From GCA-2401735 sp051252095 (lineage in GTDB: Bacteria; Pseudomonadota; Gammaproteobacteria; Burkholderiales; Methylophilaceae), in the NCBI GenBank assembly GCA_051252095.1, contig JBPOFK010000017.1:1-51664 (forward strand): a stretch of DNA of 51,664 nt, read 5' to 3'. Positions 30,802 to 40,270 of this stretch are shown here, in pieces. Made by a program: the position numbers and the translations under genes. Below the pieces are notes generated by a model. It was not told the origin of the DNA, did not search any database, and worked only from the letters and a program-made list of their open reading frames with translations. Within the stretch, counting starts at the first letter, position 1. Each line of letters starts with the position of its first letter.

Positions 30802-32152
30802 CCTTTTTGGCTATTGGTTTTCTTTTGGGTCTGCGGCGGCGTTTTTTGGGAGCTGTGTTCGGTAATAACATAGCGGTACGTTGTTCAGAGTTGGCATGTG
30901 CAAATGTGGTCCACCATTCCCCTATTTCAGCCGGGATTTCACCAGACTCACAACGCAACAGCATAAAGTCATAGCCTGCACGGTATTTAGGATGTGTGAG
31001 CAATCCAAATGGACGCTTACCTGAACGTTGTTCAAAACGTGGTTGCATGGCCCAGATTTCCTTCATGCCTGATACAAACCGATTATGAATCGCCAGTTTC
31101 TTCGCTTGTATTTGAATTACCTCATCCATTGCTTGATAAAGTGCTGGGAACAGCGGTGCCTGCTTTTGGTTTTCTTGCCAGGCTTTTAATACCTCATGCC
31201 AGAGCAGGGTTGCGAACAAGAAACTGGGGTTAGAGGACTTGCCTTGCATGATTCTGTCATCGGTGTTTTTCAGCGCTAGCATGACAAATTTTTCACCCAA
31301 AGGCTGCTCCAGCACAACATCTAGCAGAGGTAAGAGGCCGTGATGTAGATGTTGGGCTCGTAATATATTAATGCTCTCAATGGCGTGGCCAGACAGAAAT
31401 AGCTTAAGCATTTCATCAAATAAGCGGCTTGGTGGTACATCGTGCAACAAGTCTGCTAATTCAGCAATCGGTTTTTGTGTTGCGTTATCAATGTTTAAAC
31501 CTAATTTGGCCGACAGTCTTACAGCGCGTAACATACGGATAGGATCTTCTTGATATCGTTTTGTTGGCTCACCAATCATGCGTAATAGGCGTTTTTTTAC
31601 ATCAGCAACGCCATTGTGAAAATCTAAAACCTCTTCTGTTTTTGGATTGTAATACAGCGCATTAGCCGTAAAATCGCGTCTAGCCGCATCTTCTTCCATG
31701 CTGCCAAAAATATTATCTCTTAGAATGCGGCCAGTATCATTAACAGAAGCATCTCCTTCACTGTGATGATGCCCGCGGAAGGTTGAAACCTCAATTGTTT
31801 CTCTACCCCATAGTACATGCACTAGACGGAAGCGTTTGCCAATAATGCGTGAACGACGAAATATTTTTTTAACATCCTCTGGTTCAGCATTGGTCGCAAC
31901 ATCAAAATCTTTCGGTTTAAAATCAAGCAACAGGTCTCTGACAGCACCACCGACAAGATAGGCATCAAAGCCGGCATTCTGTAAGCCCTCACATGTTTTT
32001 AATGCTGCTGAGCTAATCATTGCTTGGTTGATTTTATGTTTTTTGACAGAAATTCTAGCAACTGAACTCGACAAGTTGCACTCTGCTTGGTTGATGGCTA
32101 TTTCTGCCTTTTGTCGCTTTTTGAATACTTTATTCAGAAATTTCTTAATCAT
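30785..32152 (-). CDS. pcnB: Poly(A) polymerase I
   Basis: Adds poly(A) tails to RNA 3' ends, marking them for decay. The nucleotidyltransferase core is AYLVGGAVRDLLLDFKPKDFDVATNAEPEDVKKIF, with the two catalytic aspartates in DFD. RNA-binding and C-terminal basic regions follow, ending in PKKRRRRPKRKPIAKK. The longer length (455 aa), the FRRSRIIGKRFRLVHV signature and the basic tail separate it from CCA-adding enzymes. Confidence 0.95.
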   Translation of the reverse strand: MIKKFLNKVFKKRQKAEIAINQAECNLSSSVARISVKKHKINQAMISSAALKTCEGLQNAGFDAYLVGGAVRDLLLDFKPKDFDVATNAEPEDVKKIFRRSRIIGKRFRLVHVLWGRETIEVSTFRGHHHSEGDASVNDTGRILRDNIFGSMEEDAARRDFTANALYYNPKTEEVLDFHNGVADVKKRLLRMIGEPTKRYQEDPIRMLRAVRLSAKLGLNIDNATQKPIAELADLLHDVPPSRLFDEMLKLFLSGHAIESINILRAQHLHHGLLPLLDVVLEQPLGEKFVMLALKNTDDRIMQGKSSNPSFLFATLLWHEVLKAWQENQKQAPLFPALYQAMDEVIQIQAKKLAIHNRFVSGMKEIWAMQPRFEQRSGKRPFGLLTHPKYRAGYDFMLLRCESGEIPAEIGEWWTTFAHANSEQRTAMLLPNTAPKKRRRRPKRKPIAKKDESSA

Positions 32153-32176
32153 TGATGACCTGATTGATGAAAGGGT

Positions 32177-32728
32177 TTATTGGGTTGCGGTGTTTTGCCA
32201 AAGTACATCCGGCTGACCATCTTCTTTGTTCAGCGTACGGCATAACACAAACAGCAAATCAGATAATCGATTGATGTACTGTAAAGAAGTTTCGGTAGAT
32301 GCTTCCGTTTCATTGAGTGCATGCATTGTTCGTTCGGCACGTCGGCACACCGTTCTTGCAAGATGACATAGCGCAGCGGCGCGGCAGCCACCCGGTAAGA
32401 TAAATTCTTTTAACGGGGATAATGTTTCATTAAACGCATCTAAATCCGTTTCTAATGCTTTAATGCGCTCAGGTTTAACCATGGCATGGTTTGGCATGCA
32501 AATCTCAGCACCCAAATCAAATAAATCATGTTGAACCGCTGTTAAGCAAGTGCGGACAGCGGCAGAAACAGGCTCTGTGAGCAGCAGACCTATCACTGCA
32601 TTGAGCTCGTCAACATCGCCCATGGCTTGCACGCGCAGGCTGTTCTTTCCGATTCTACTACCGTTCCCTAAGCCTGTTGTGCCGTCGTCACCAGTGCGTG
32701 TGTAGATTTTACTTAATCGATTACCCAT
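32177..32728 (-). CDS. Cob(I)alamin adenosyltransferase (PduO/MMAB type)
   Basis: Transfers adenosyl from ATP to cob(I)alamin, giving coenzyme B12. The N-terminus IYTRTGDDGTTGLGNGSRIGK is the ATP-binding motif of the PduO family. The helical part includes AMGDVDELNAVIGLL, FILPGGCRAAALCHLARTVCRRAER and LQYINRLSDLLFVLCR. At 183 aa it is of typical length. It sits 24 bp upstream of pcnB and is divergent from murI. Confidence 0.93.
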   Translation of the reverse strand: MGNRLSKIYTRTGDDGTTGLGNGSRIGKNSLRVQAMGDVDELNAVIGLLLTEPVSAAVRTCLTAVQHDLFDLGAEICMPNHAMVKPERIKALETDLDAFNETLSPLKEFILPGGCRAAALCHLARTVCRRAERTMHALNETEASTETSLQYINRLSDLLFVLCRTLNKEDGQPDVLWQNTATQ

Positions 32729-32764
32729 TGTGATTGTTTCTAATATAATGGCTCATTATAAATC

Positions 32765-33586
32765 ATGCATCACAAAATATTGAATAATAAGCAATCAAAT
32801 ACACAGCCTATTGGCGTTATGGACTCTGGCGTGGGTGGAATTTCAGTCCTTAAACACATTCACGACTTATTACCACATGAGCATCTGGTCTATGTGGCAG
32901 ATAGCCAATACGCCCCATATGGTAGTCTAAGCCCTGAAAAAACAACCGAGCGTTGCTTTGCCATTGCTGATTTTTTGATTGCGCAAAAGGTTAAAGCCCT
33001 GGTCGTTGCTTGCAATACTGCAACCGCTGCTTCTATTCAATTAATGCGGGCTAAATATACACTGCCGATTATTGGTATGGAGCCAGCGGTGAAACCCGCT
33101 GCGCTAGCCAGTAAAAATGGCGTGATTGGTGTACTTGCAACAGTAGGTACGCTCAAAAGCGCACAATTTGCAGCATTGCTTGCCAATTATGGTCAAGATA
33201 TTCAAGTCCATACCCAAGGCTGTGTTGGGTTAGTGGAATGTATTGAGCGTGGTGAAACGAACGCTGCTACTACCAAAGCATTACTTACCCAATATTGCAT
33301 GCCTTTACTTGACGCGGGTGCTGACACCATTGTGCTAGGTTGTACCCACTATCCTTTTGTACGTGAGTTGATTCAAGAGGTCGTTGGTGATGGCGTTGTT
33401 GTGATTGATACAGGTGCAGCGGTTGCTAAACAGTTACAAGCTATTTTGATGGCTCAGTCTTTACTTATGTCTTCAGCAGTAAAACCGAATATTATGGTTT
33501 GGACGAGTAATAAGGCTGCAAATGCAGAAAATGTGATTCAACAGTTATGGGGTGAAGGTGACGTCAAGATTAAACGGATGGAGTGA
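32765..33586 (+). CDS. murI: Glutamate racemase
   Basis: Makes D-glutamate for peptidoglycan. Signatures are PIGVMDSGVGGISVLKHI, YVADSQYAPYG, VVACNTATAASI with the first catalytic Cys, and VLGCTHYPFVRELI with the second. At 273 aa it is of normal length. It is a single gene, divergent from the adenosyltransferase gene and convergent with the CorC-like gene; the 114-bp gap to the latter shows no clear terminator. Confidence 0.97.
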   Translation: MHHKILNNKQSNTQPIGVMDSGVGGISVLKHIHDLLPHEHLVYVADSQYAPYGSLSPEKTTERCFAIADFLIAQKVKALVVACNTATAASIQLMRAKYTLPIIGMEPAVKPAALASKNGVIGVLATVGTLKSAQFAALLANYGQDIQVHTQGCVGLVECIERGETNAATTKALLTQYCMPLLDAGADTIVLGCTHYPFVRELIQEVVGDGVVVIDTGAAVAKQLQAILMAQSLLMSSAVKPNIMVWTSNKAANAENVIQQLWGEGDVKIKRME

Positions 33587-33700
33587 GTTAAGCTTAATTG
33601 CTAGCACCCCAAATTTTTTTAAAAGTGATTTTTCCTAAGGTGCACTATCAATTCGCGCAATCGTTTTTGCAGGTATGTGTATTTGCAGCAATCGTTTAGC

Positions 33701-35035
33701 TTAGTCTCCTGTTATATCTGTAATATCAACAATGATTTTTTCAATCGTTACTCTGCCAATATGGCGGTCTTCAATGGATAGGATCGTAAACTGATACCCC
33801 CTGTCCTCGATACTGTCATTGACTTTAGGCATGCGTTGTAGCTTCTGTAAAAATAGACCCGAGATGGTATTCGCATCCATGCTATCTTCCGGGCGGTAAC
33901 CCGTTGCTCGGCCTAAGTCAGTAATCGAGACCAAACCATAAGCTTCCCATTTATTTTCTGCGATGCTCTGGATGTCGATCATGTTTTCGTCAGTATCGGT
34001 TTCATCAAGGATCTCGCCAACGATTTCCTCCAGCAAGTCTTCAAGCGTAACAATACCGCTAAATTTGCCATATTCATCTACGACAAAGGCCATATGCGCA
34101 CGACGCACACGCATTAGTTCAAATAATTTAGAGACGCGCTGTGTTTCAGGAATCACTAATGGTTCGCGGCAGTATTTTGCTAGTTCACTCCACGGTTCCT
34201 TGACGCCATCAAGTAAGGCGCTATAGATATCTTTTACTAGCAGTAGCCCTTTAATTTCATCATCATGATTACTATCAATAACAGGAAAGCGCGAATGGCC
34301 TGACTCTCGAATAACTTTAAGGTTTTCGTTGAAATCTGCAGCTAAATCAAGACGGTACGTAGAGCCGATTGGAATCATGACGCGTCCAATCCTGCGTTCA
34401 TCAAACTCAAACAGGTTGCGCAACATGCGAGCCTTGCCAAATTCAATTTCTCCATGTTCGTGAGAAGCTTTTACAAGGCCTTTGATTTCATCACCAGTTA
34501 GAATGTCGCCATGACTTGCTTCCTCGACACCAAATTGTTTTAAAACCCAACCCGAGGTTTTATTTAACATCCAATTAAATGGGTAAACAGCGATATACGA
34601 CCAGTGCAGTGGGTAAGCCACCATCAGCGAGATGGCTTCAGGCTTGCGAATGGCAAAGGTTTTAGGAACTTGTTCACCGACAATAATGTGTAATGAAGAA
34701 AAAATTAAAAAACCAGTTAAAAATGCGATTGTATGAATGGCCGCTTCTGGCAGACCAAATGATGCTAGTACTGGTTCTAACAGTGCCGCAATGGTTGGCT
34801 CACCAACCCAACCAAGGCCGAGTGAGGCCATAGTAATGCCAAGCTGACAGGCGGCTAAATACGCTTCTAAGTTTTGTTGTATTTTTTGCGTCATGATCGC
34901 TGACGCATTGCCATGTTCTGCCAGTGTATCTATTCGGAATCCTCGCGCTTTAACCAGTGCGAACTCTGCCGCAACAAAAAAAGCATTAGTCGCCAGTAAA
35001 AAAACGACTGAGATTAAACTCATGGTAGTGCTCAT
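33701..35035 (-). CDS. Hemolysin/CorC family membrane protein (CNNM-CBS-CorC)
   Basis: A 444-aa inner-membrane protein of the HlyC/CorC family, linked in relatives to Mg2+/Co2+ export. The N-terminal CNNM (DUF21) domain has about three to four membrane helices (LISVVFLLATNAFFVAAEFALVKAR). A CBS pair follows (GRVMIPIGSTYRLDLAADFNENLKVIRESGHSRFPVID and EPLVIPETQRVSKLFELMRVRRAHMAFVVDEYGKFSGIVTLEDLLEEIVGEI). The C-terminal transporter-associated domain is last (AYGLVSITDLGRATGY). It is complete. Confidence 0.93.
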   Translation of the reverse strand: MSTTMSLISVVFLLATNAFFVAAEFALVKARGFRIDTLAEHGNASAIMTQKIQQNLEAYLAACQLGITMASLGLGWVGEPTIAALLEPVLASFGLPEAAIHTIAFLTGFLIFSSLHIIVGEQVPKTFAIRKPEAISLMVAYPLHWSYIAVYPFNWMLNKTSGWVLKQFGVEEASHGDILTGDEIKGLVKASHEHGEIEFGKARMLRNLFEFDERRIGRVMIPIGSTYRLDLAADFNENLKVIRESGHSRFPVIDSNHDDEIKGLLLVKDIYSALLDGVKEPWSELAKYCREPLVIPETQRVSKLFELMRVRRAHMAFVVDEYGKFSGIVTLEDLLEEIVGEILDETDTDENMIDIQSIAENKWEAYGLVSITDLGRATGYRPEDSMDANTISGLFLQKLQRMPKVNDSIEDRGYQFTILSIEDRHIGRVTIEKIIVDITDITGD

Positions 35036-35124
35036 AAGATGGCCTTATTTAAAATTACATTTTCTGATGATAGCAACAAATCAATGGGGTTGAACGCTAT
35101 TAATAGGCATTGCTGATAAATCAG

Positions 35125-36327
35125 TTATTCAGTGAGATTTTTTAACTCTTCTAACAACACTTGGTACGCAAGTTTATCAAATTGCATTAACGCTTCTGCC
35201 AATTTTTTATCATGCACAGGCAAAAACGAAGCGCCACCTAAATCACTGAGCACGACTTTTTTATCATTCCATAAAATATTATGTGCATACAGGTCACCAT
35301 GCATTAATCCTTGGTCATGCAAATGATGCATTGCATTGGCAACGCCATCGGCGATATGGGTTGCTTGCGCTTTACTTAACTTTGTTTCTAATGGATATAC
35401 ATCACGTGAGCAAGTTTCAAAACTAGGTGGATCAGCTAATATGGTTAGATCTGCATTGAGTAGCGGCATGACTAAGCCTTGTACGCCTTCTGGGTGATTG
35501 CTAATCACACCCTTTGCCCCAACTAAGTTTCCATGCTCGCCTGCCATCACGTTTGCATCCATTTCACAGCTTGGTAGGCCATCGCTAGTGAGCCCTGCTT
35601 TAAATAACTTCACAGCAACGGTTTCGGTAGTGTCTTGTTGTTGCCAGTTAGCTTGGTAGGTCACACCAGAAGCCCCTTGGCCTAATACTTCGCCAATGGT
35701 TAATGTTGACCAGTTTATTTTAGGTGCTTTCTGTTGCTGCATTCTTTCTTTTTCAATAGCATTAGAAAGAGGGTTGCCTGCATAGGCGAGCCAAGTGAGC
35801 TTTGGTAAGTCAAATAACCATTCTGGTAACTCAGTAAATTGGTTGGCCGAGATTCTAAGTAATTCCAAAGCGTGGCAGTTTGCCATAGTGTCGGGTAGTG
35901 ATGTAAGTCGATTGCCTGCAAGCATGAGTTTTTGTAAGTGCTTACACTGACTCAGTGCTTTTGGAAGCTTGCTTAGTTGGTTGTCTGTTACGATAAACCA
36001 GCGTAAATTTTTTGTAGGAATAGCTTCTTCTGGTATGTGTGTAATCTGATTCGCTTTAAAGCCAATCATGCGCAAGCTTTCGCACTTGCCTAGTATGGCT
36101 GGCAATTCGGTAAATTGATTCGATGAGCAGAATAAAATGCGTAGCTTTTTAAAGCGGTCTAAATCATCTGGCAGAGATGAGAGTTTGTTCCCGGAGAGAT
36201 CGAGAATTTCTAGCGTATCTGCTAAATCGTATATCTCTGATGGGAAGGCGGTCAGGGCACATGACAGTTTAAGTTGTTTGCTGCCATGTAGCTTGCCAGC
36301 TTGTAATTGCGCGAGAGTTGAATCCAC
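35125..36327 (-). CDS. Leucine-rich-repeat protein kinase
   Basis: A 400-aa fusion of leucine-rich repeats (about residues 15-190, seven to eight units of LxxLxLxxNxLxxLP) and a eukaryote-like kinase domain (about 205-400). The kinase part has GEVLGQGASGVTYQA (glycine loop), VAVKLFKAG (lysine), HGDLYAHNILWNDKK (HGD for HRD, Asn kept) and DLGG in place of DFG. The kinase domain is short, about 195 residues, and seems to lack much of the C-lobe after the activation segment. No membrane segment or signal peptide is visible, so it is probably cytoplasmic. The bacterial role of such proteins is unknown. Confidence 0.88.
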   Translation of the reverse strand: MDSTLAQLQAGKLHGSKQLKLSCALTAFPSEIYDLADTLEILDLSGNKLSSLPDDLDRFKKLRILFCSSNQFTELPAILGKCESLRMIGFKANQITHIPEEAIPTKNLRWFIVTDNQLSKLPKALSQCKHLQKLMLAGNRLTSLPDTMANCHALELLRISANQFTELPEWLFDLPKLTWLAYAGNPLSNAIEKERMQQQKAPKINWSTLTIGEVLGQGASGVTYQANWQQQDTTETVAVKLFKAGLTSDGLPSCEMDANVMAGEHGNLVGAKGVISNHPEGVQGLVMPLLNADLTILADPPSFETCSRDVYPLETKLSKAQATHIADGVANAMHHLHDQGLMHGDLYAHNILWNDKKVVLSDLGGASFLPVHDKKLAEALMQFDKLAYQVLLEELKNLTE

Positions 36328-36351
36328 AAATGATGATTAAAGGCTGATTGT

Positions 36352-36546
36352 TTAGTGGTGCGACACCACTTCACCTGCTTTAAGTTTAAACTTTGTTCCG
36401 CAATAAGGGCAGGCGACTTGTCCGGTTTCAGCAATATCTAAAAACACACGTGGATGCGACGCCCAAAGCGCAACCTCTTTTGTTGGGCAATGTAAAGGCA
36501 GGTCTTTAGCTGTTACTTCAAACTCTTTAACGTCAGACATATTCAA
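36352..36546 (-). CDS. Zinc-finger domain protein (zf-CHCC type)
   Basis: A 64-aa protein with the zf-CHCC pattern: Cys in LHCPTKEVALWASHPRVFLDI, His in SHPRVF, and the pair CPYCGTKFKL near the end. The family is related to a small zinc-binding subunit of mitochondrial complex I. In beta-proteobacteria it commonly sits next to ilvE, as here (26 bp downstream of it). A second in-frame ATG (third codon) may be the true start. Confidence 0.9.
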   Translation of the reverse strand: MNMSDVKEFEVTAKDLPLHCPTKEVALWASHPRVFLDIAETGQVACPYCGTKFKLKAGEVVSHH

Positions 36547-36572
36547 TCTTTCCTACTATTGATAGCATTGTT

Positions 36573-37505
36573 TTAAACCAAGGTTAACCAGTCCGCATGT
36601 TTGGCTGATTTGCCTTTAACCACATCAAAATACAAGCTTTGCAGTTTTTCAGTGATTGGGCCACGGGTGCCATTACCTATAGCACGGTTATCAAGCTCGC
36701 GGATAGGTGTCACTTCTGCTGCCGTACCAGTAAAGAAGGCTTCATCGGCGCTATACACTTCATCACGTGTAATGCGTTTTTCAACGACTTCTAAACCAAT
36801 TTCTCCCGCTAATTGAACGATAGTGTCTCGGGTAATACCCTCAAGCGCACTAGTCAAATCTGGTGTGTACAGTTTGCCATGACGAACAATAAAAATATTT
36901 TCGCCAGAGCCTTCAGCTACAAAGCCATCGACGTCTAAAAGCAGTGCTTCATGGTATCCATCATGAATAGCTTCTTGATGCGCAAGAATACTGTTCATGT
37001 AGTTGCCATTAGCTTTTGCTTTACACATCGTAATATTGACATGGTGACGTGAGAATGAAGAAGTCTTCACACGAATCCCTTTGGTAATCGCCTCGTCACC
37101 CATGTAAGCACCCCAGCTCCATGCGGCACATATCACGTGTGTGGATAATGTTTTGGCAGAAATTCCCATTGCTTCTGCACCATAAAAGGCCATTGGGCGT
37201 ATATAGGCAGACTCTAAATTGTTTTCTCGAACGGCTGTTTTCTGTGCTTCGGAAATCGTTGCTTTATCAAATGGCATTTTCATGCCTAAGATATGTGCAC
37301 TTCGGAATAGCCGATCGGTATGATCTTGCAAACGGAAGATTGCTGTGCCTTTATCGGTTTTATAAGCCCGTACGCCTTCAAATACTCCCATGCCGTAATG
37401 GAGTGTATGAGTGAGTACATGCGTTGTGGCATCGCGCCAGTTTACTAATTCGCCGTCGTACCAAATAAGACCGTCACGGTCTGACATTGAGCTTGGTATT
37501 GCCAT
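36573..37505 (-). CDS. ilvE: Branched-chain amino acid aminotransferase
   Basis: A PLP enzyme that makes leucine, isoleucine and valine from their keto acids. Signatures are LIWYDGELVNWRDATTHVLTHTLHYGMGVFEGVRAY, the PLP-lysine region CKAKANGNYMNSILAHQEA, and GFVAEGSGENIFIVRHGKLYTPDL. The 310-aa length is normal. It is the first gene of the ilvE-zinc-finger unit and divergent from the SCO gene. Confidence 0.97.
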   Translation of the reverse strand: MAIPSSMSDRDGLIWYDGELVNWRDATTHVLTHTLHYGMGVFEGVRAYKTDKGTAIFRLQDHTDRLFRSAHILGMKMPFDKATISEAQKTAVRENNLESAYIRPMAFYGAEAMGISAKTLSTHVICAAWSWGAYMGDEAITKGIRVKTSSFSRHHVNITMCKAKANGNYMNSILAHQEAIHDGYHEALLLDVDGFVAEGSGENIFIVRHGKLYTPDLTSALEGITRDTIVQLAGEIGLEVVEKRITRDEVYSADEAFFTGTAAEVTPIRELDNRAIGNGTRGPITEKLQSLYFDVVKGKSAKHADWLTLV

Positions 37506-37609
37506 TATTATATTGCCTTAGATAATATCAAAACCACTATTGTAAACTAAAGGTTATAATTTTCTCAGCATGTTAAAATTAAAATCTGTTCTTTATTGAG
37601 GTTTATTCT

Positions 37610-38215
37610 ATGTTTAAGCTTGTTCGAAGCATTTTTTTGATGATTTGCTTTGTTTTTCTGAGTGCATGTAATGCTGCGCCAGGAGAAGGCGGCGCTAGTA
37701 ATTCTGGTGGTTTTGTAGGGACTGATATTACGGGCGCAGATTTTCCAAAGCCATTAAAATTAACAGATCATAACGGTCAGCTGCGCACGATGAGTGATTT
37801 TAAAGGTAAGGTCGTTGTGCTGTTTTTTGGTTTCACGCATTGTCCAGATGTTTGCCCAACAACCATGCTTGAGCTAAAAAATACGATGAAAATACTGGGC
37901 GATAAAGCCGATGATGTACAGGTATTATTTGTTACAGTAGACCCTAAGCGTGATACGCAAGAAGTGCTTGCGCAGTTTGTGCCATCATTTGATAAGCGCT
38001 TTATTGGTTTGAGAGGTAGTTTGCAAGAAACTGCTGAAACACTGGGTAACTTTAAGATTTACTATCTAGAGACGCCAGGCAAATCAGCAACAGACTACAG
38101 CATTGACCATAGTGCTGGTATGTATGTCTTTGATAAAACAGGTAAGGTCAGATTGTATTTAGGATATGGACAAAAGCCAGAAGAGATTGCAAGCGACTTA
38201 AAAAAATTAATGTAA
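37610..38215 (+). CDS. SCO1/SenC-family copper-delivery lipoprotein
   Basis: A 201-aa membrane-anchored protein that helps insert copper into cytochrome c oxidase CuA, or acts as a thiol reductase. The N-terminal lipobox is LSACN (Cys about 20). The thioredoxin-like domain has GFTHCPDVCPTTMLEL (the CxxxC copper motif) and the conserved His of YSIDHSAGMYVFDKTG. It is a single gene with a strong terminator. Confidence 0.94.
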   Translation: MFKLVRSIFLMICFVFLSACNAAPGEGGASNSGGFVGTDITGADFPKPLKLTDHNGQLRTMSDFKGKVVVLFFGFTHCPDVCPTTMLELKNTMKILGDKADDVQVLFVTVDPKRDTQEVLAQFVPSFDKRFIGLRGSLQETAETLGNFKIYYLETPGKSATDYSIDHSAGMYVFDKTGKVRLYLGYGQKPEEIASDLKKLM

Positions 38216-38231
38216 TACACAGTGTGAATTT

Positions 38232-38257
38232 AAAAAGGGAGCCATGGCTCCCTTTTT
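38232..38257. terminator. Bidirectional intrinsic terminator between sco and ygjP-like genes
   Basis: AAAAAGGGAGCC and GGCTCCCTTTTT form a nearly continuous palindrome with U tracts on both strands, between convergent genes. Confidence 0.9.
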
Positions 38258-38273
38258 TATTTTATGTTATTGC

Positions 38274-38984
38274 TTAGAGACGATGCAAGGTATGGCCTAT
38301 TTGCTTTAATTCTTTTTCAGCATTTTTGTAATCAGGATACAGGCTACCGACGACTGCCCAAAATCGGGCAGAATGATTCATTTCTTTTAAATGGGCAAGT
38401 TCATGGCAAATCACGTAGTTGATGATATGCGGTGGTGCTTGTAATAGACGCCAATTGAGACGGATATCACCTCTGCTGCTACAACTTCCCCAACGAGATT
38501 GGGCATTAGAGAGTTTAAGTGGCGGAGTTGGTACATCAAGCTTTGTGGCTAATATTTCTAAACGGCGCTTAAAGTCAGACATGGCTTGTTTTTTATACCA
38601 CTGTGTGACTTTGTGTTTTATGACGCTAGGATTTTCTGCTTCTGGCGAAGCAATGGTTAAAGTGTTGTGCTCAACGTGTGGTTTTTTATTTTTATTGTTG
38701 AGTAAAACAGATAATGATAGGGGATTTCCTAGCAGTTGTAGTGTTTCGCCATTTTGCCAAGATAGAGGTGGCACAGCATTTTGTTTGCGAGATTCTAGTT
38801 TATTAAGAATCCAGTTGGATTTATCTTGGATAAGCTTTTTTAATTGAAACTCTAAAATATACTTTGGCGCATGAACGACTAAGCCCGTTTCAGTTATCTT
38901 GAGTCCAACCGTACGACGCGCTCTTCGTTCCAAATAATAGGGAATCGTTTCGCCGTTACTGAGCTTGATGGATTTTTGGGTCAT
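38274..38984 (-). CDS. YgjP-like metallopeptidase-domain protein
   Basis: A 236-aa cytoplasmic protein with the zinc-protease motif HELAHLKEMNHSARFWAVV (HExxH plus a downstream His) preceded by RWGSCSSRGDIRLNWRLLQAP, the signature of the YgjP/DUF45 family. An N-terminal domain (RRARRTVGLKITETGLVVHAPK) is typical as well. Substrates are unknown. It overlaps no neighbour and lies 8 bp downstream of plsC, probably in one operon with it. Confidence 0.9.
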   Translation of the reverse strand: MTQKSIKLSNGETIPYYLERRARRTVGLKITETGLVVHAPKYILEFQLKKLIQDKSNWILNKLESRKQNAVPPLSWQNGETLQLLGNPLSLSVLLNNKNKKPHVEHNTLTIASPEAENPSVIKHKVTQWYKKQAMSDFKRRLEILATKLDVPTPPLKLSNAQSRWGSCSSRGDIRLNWRLLQAPPHIINYVICHELAHLKEMNHSARFWAVVGSLYPDYKNAEKELKQIGHTLHRL

Positions 38985-38992
38985 ATTGACGG

Positions 38993-39700
38993 TTATTGAT
39001 GGAATTTTTTCATTTCAGCCTCAATCCAGTTTTCAACTTGCTGGTTTAGCGCATCAGGCTTAATTCCATCAGTTTGAATAGGTTGGCCAATGCTGACTTG
39101 AATGACGCCAGGATGTTTTAGGAACGAATTTTTACGCCAATATTCGCCAGCATTATGTGCGACTGGGACAACTTGGGTTTTTGTATGAGTCGCCAACCAA
39201 GCGCCACCAATATGATATTTCCCACGCTCTCCAGGCGAGGTGCGCGTGCCCTCAGGAAAAATAACGACCCAGAATTTTAGTGCTAGACGTTCTCTACCTT
39301 GGCTAACAAGCTGTTTTAACGCTTCTCGGCCAGCAGATCGATTTATTGCAATTGGTGACGTGAGTGCCAGCGCCCAACCAAAAAATGGAATCAATAGCAG
39401 CGACCGTTTGAGCACCCAGACCTGAGGAGGAAAAATGAGTTGCAGTGCGAGTGTTTCCCACGCCGACTGATGTTTGCAAAGAATAATACTTGGTTCTTCT
39501 GGAATATTCTCGCGCCCTATAACTGTAAAACTTAAGTCACAACTAATGCGCAGCCACCACAACATGCAGCGCGCCCATTGGCTCAGAAAGCGATAACGCT
39601 GCATAGGCGCCAAAGAAAAAGTCAGCAAGCCGACTGTAGTAAACGGAATCGTAAAAATCCACATGCCAAGATTAAAGATAAATGAGCGTAGATAAATCAT
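38993..39700 (-). CDS. plsC: 1-acylglycerol-3-phosphate acyltransferase
   Basis: Acylates lysophosphatidic acid to phosphatidic acid. The catalytic motif is CKHQSAWETL, with Glu where the classic HxxxxD motif has Asp, a variant I recall in beta-proteobacterial homologs. FPEGTRTSPGE is the glycerol-phosphate binding motif. A hydrophobic N-terminal segment anchors it in the inner membrane. At 235 aa it is full length. It lies between gmhB and the ygjP-like gene with gaps of 12 and 8 bp. Confidence 0.93.
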   Translation of the reverse strand: MIYLRSFIFNLGMWIFTIPFTTVGLLTFSLAPMQRYRFLSQWARCMLWWLRISCDLSFTVIGRENIPEEPSIILCKHQSAWETLALQLIFPPQVWVLKRSLLLIPFFGWALALTSPIAINRSAGREALKQLVSQGRERLALKFWVVIFPEGTRTSPGERGKYHIGGAWLATHTKTQVVPVAHNAGEYWRKNSFLKHPGVIQVSIGQPIQTDGIKPDALNQQVENWIEAEMKKFHQ

Positions 39701-39712
39701 ATAAAACGACGA

Positions 39713-40252
39713 TTAATATTTTTTGACAATATAATTTGCAGCCTCAGCTAAATTGCTAAAGGTTAGCGTATTACTTGGTAAATTGCCTTTAGCTAACGTT
39801 TCTTTCCCTTTTCCTGTTTTTACTAACATGGGATGGCATCCCGCTTTTGAGAATGCTTGCAAGTCGCGCATTGCGTCGCCTATTGCGGGTACTTTTTTTA
39901 AATCAACAGCAAAGCGACGACCAATATCCGTAATCATATTGCTTTTAGGTTTTCTGCATTCGCAATTGTCACTAGCAGCATGAGGGCAGTAAAAAATAGC
40001 ATCGATATGTCCACCAACCTGAGTAACAGCATGCTGCATTTTGTCATGAATAGCATTCAGCGTGACCATGTCAAATAAACCGCGAGCAATACCAGATTGA
40101 TTGGTCGCCACAACAACGTGAAAGCCATGCTGATTAAGCAAGGCGATGGCTTCTAAGCTACCAGGAATTGGCATCCACTCGTCTGGCGTTTTAATAAAGA
40201 GATCACTCTCTTTATTAATAACACCATCTCTATCAAGAATTACGAGTTTCAT
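39713..40252 (-). CDS. gmhB: D-glycero-beta-D-manno-heptose 1,7-bisphosphate 7-phosphatase
   Basis: A HAD-family phosphatase of heptose biosynthesis for lipopolysaccharide. The catalytic motif is LVILDRDGVINKES, followed by ATNQSGIARG, the zinc-ligand region CPHAASDNCECRKPKSNM and VPAIGDAMRDLQA. At 179 aa it is typical. The order glyQ-glyS-gmhB-plsC is common in beta-proteobacteria, and spacing of 18 bp and less suggests one operon. Confidence 0.95.
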   Translation of the reverse strand: MKLVILDRDGVINKESDLFIKTPDEWMPIPGSLEAIALLNQHGFHVVVATNQSGIARGLFDMVTLNAIHDKMQHAVTQVGGHIDAIFYCPHAASDNCECRKPKSNMITDIGRRFAVDLKKVPAIGDAMRDLQAFSKAGCHPMLVKTGKGKETLAKGNLPSNTLTFSNLAEAANYIVKKY

Positions 40253-40270
40253 ATCATTAATTATGCATGG

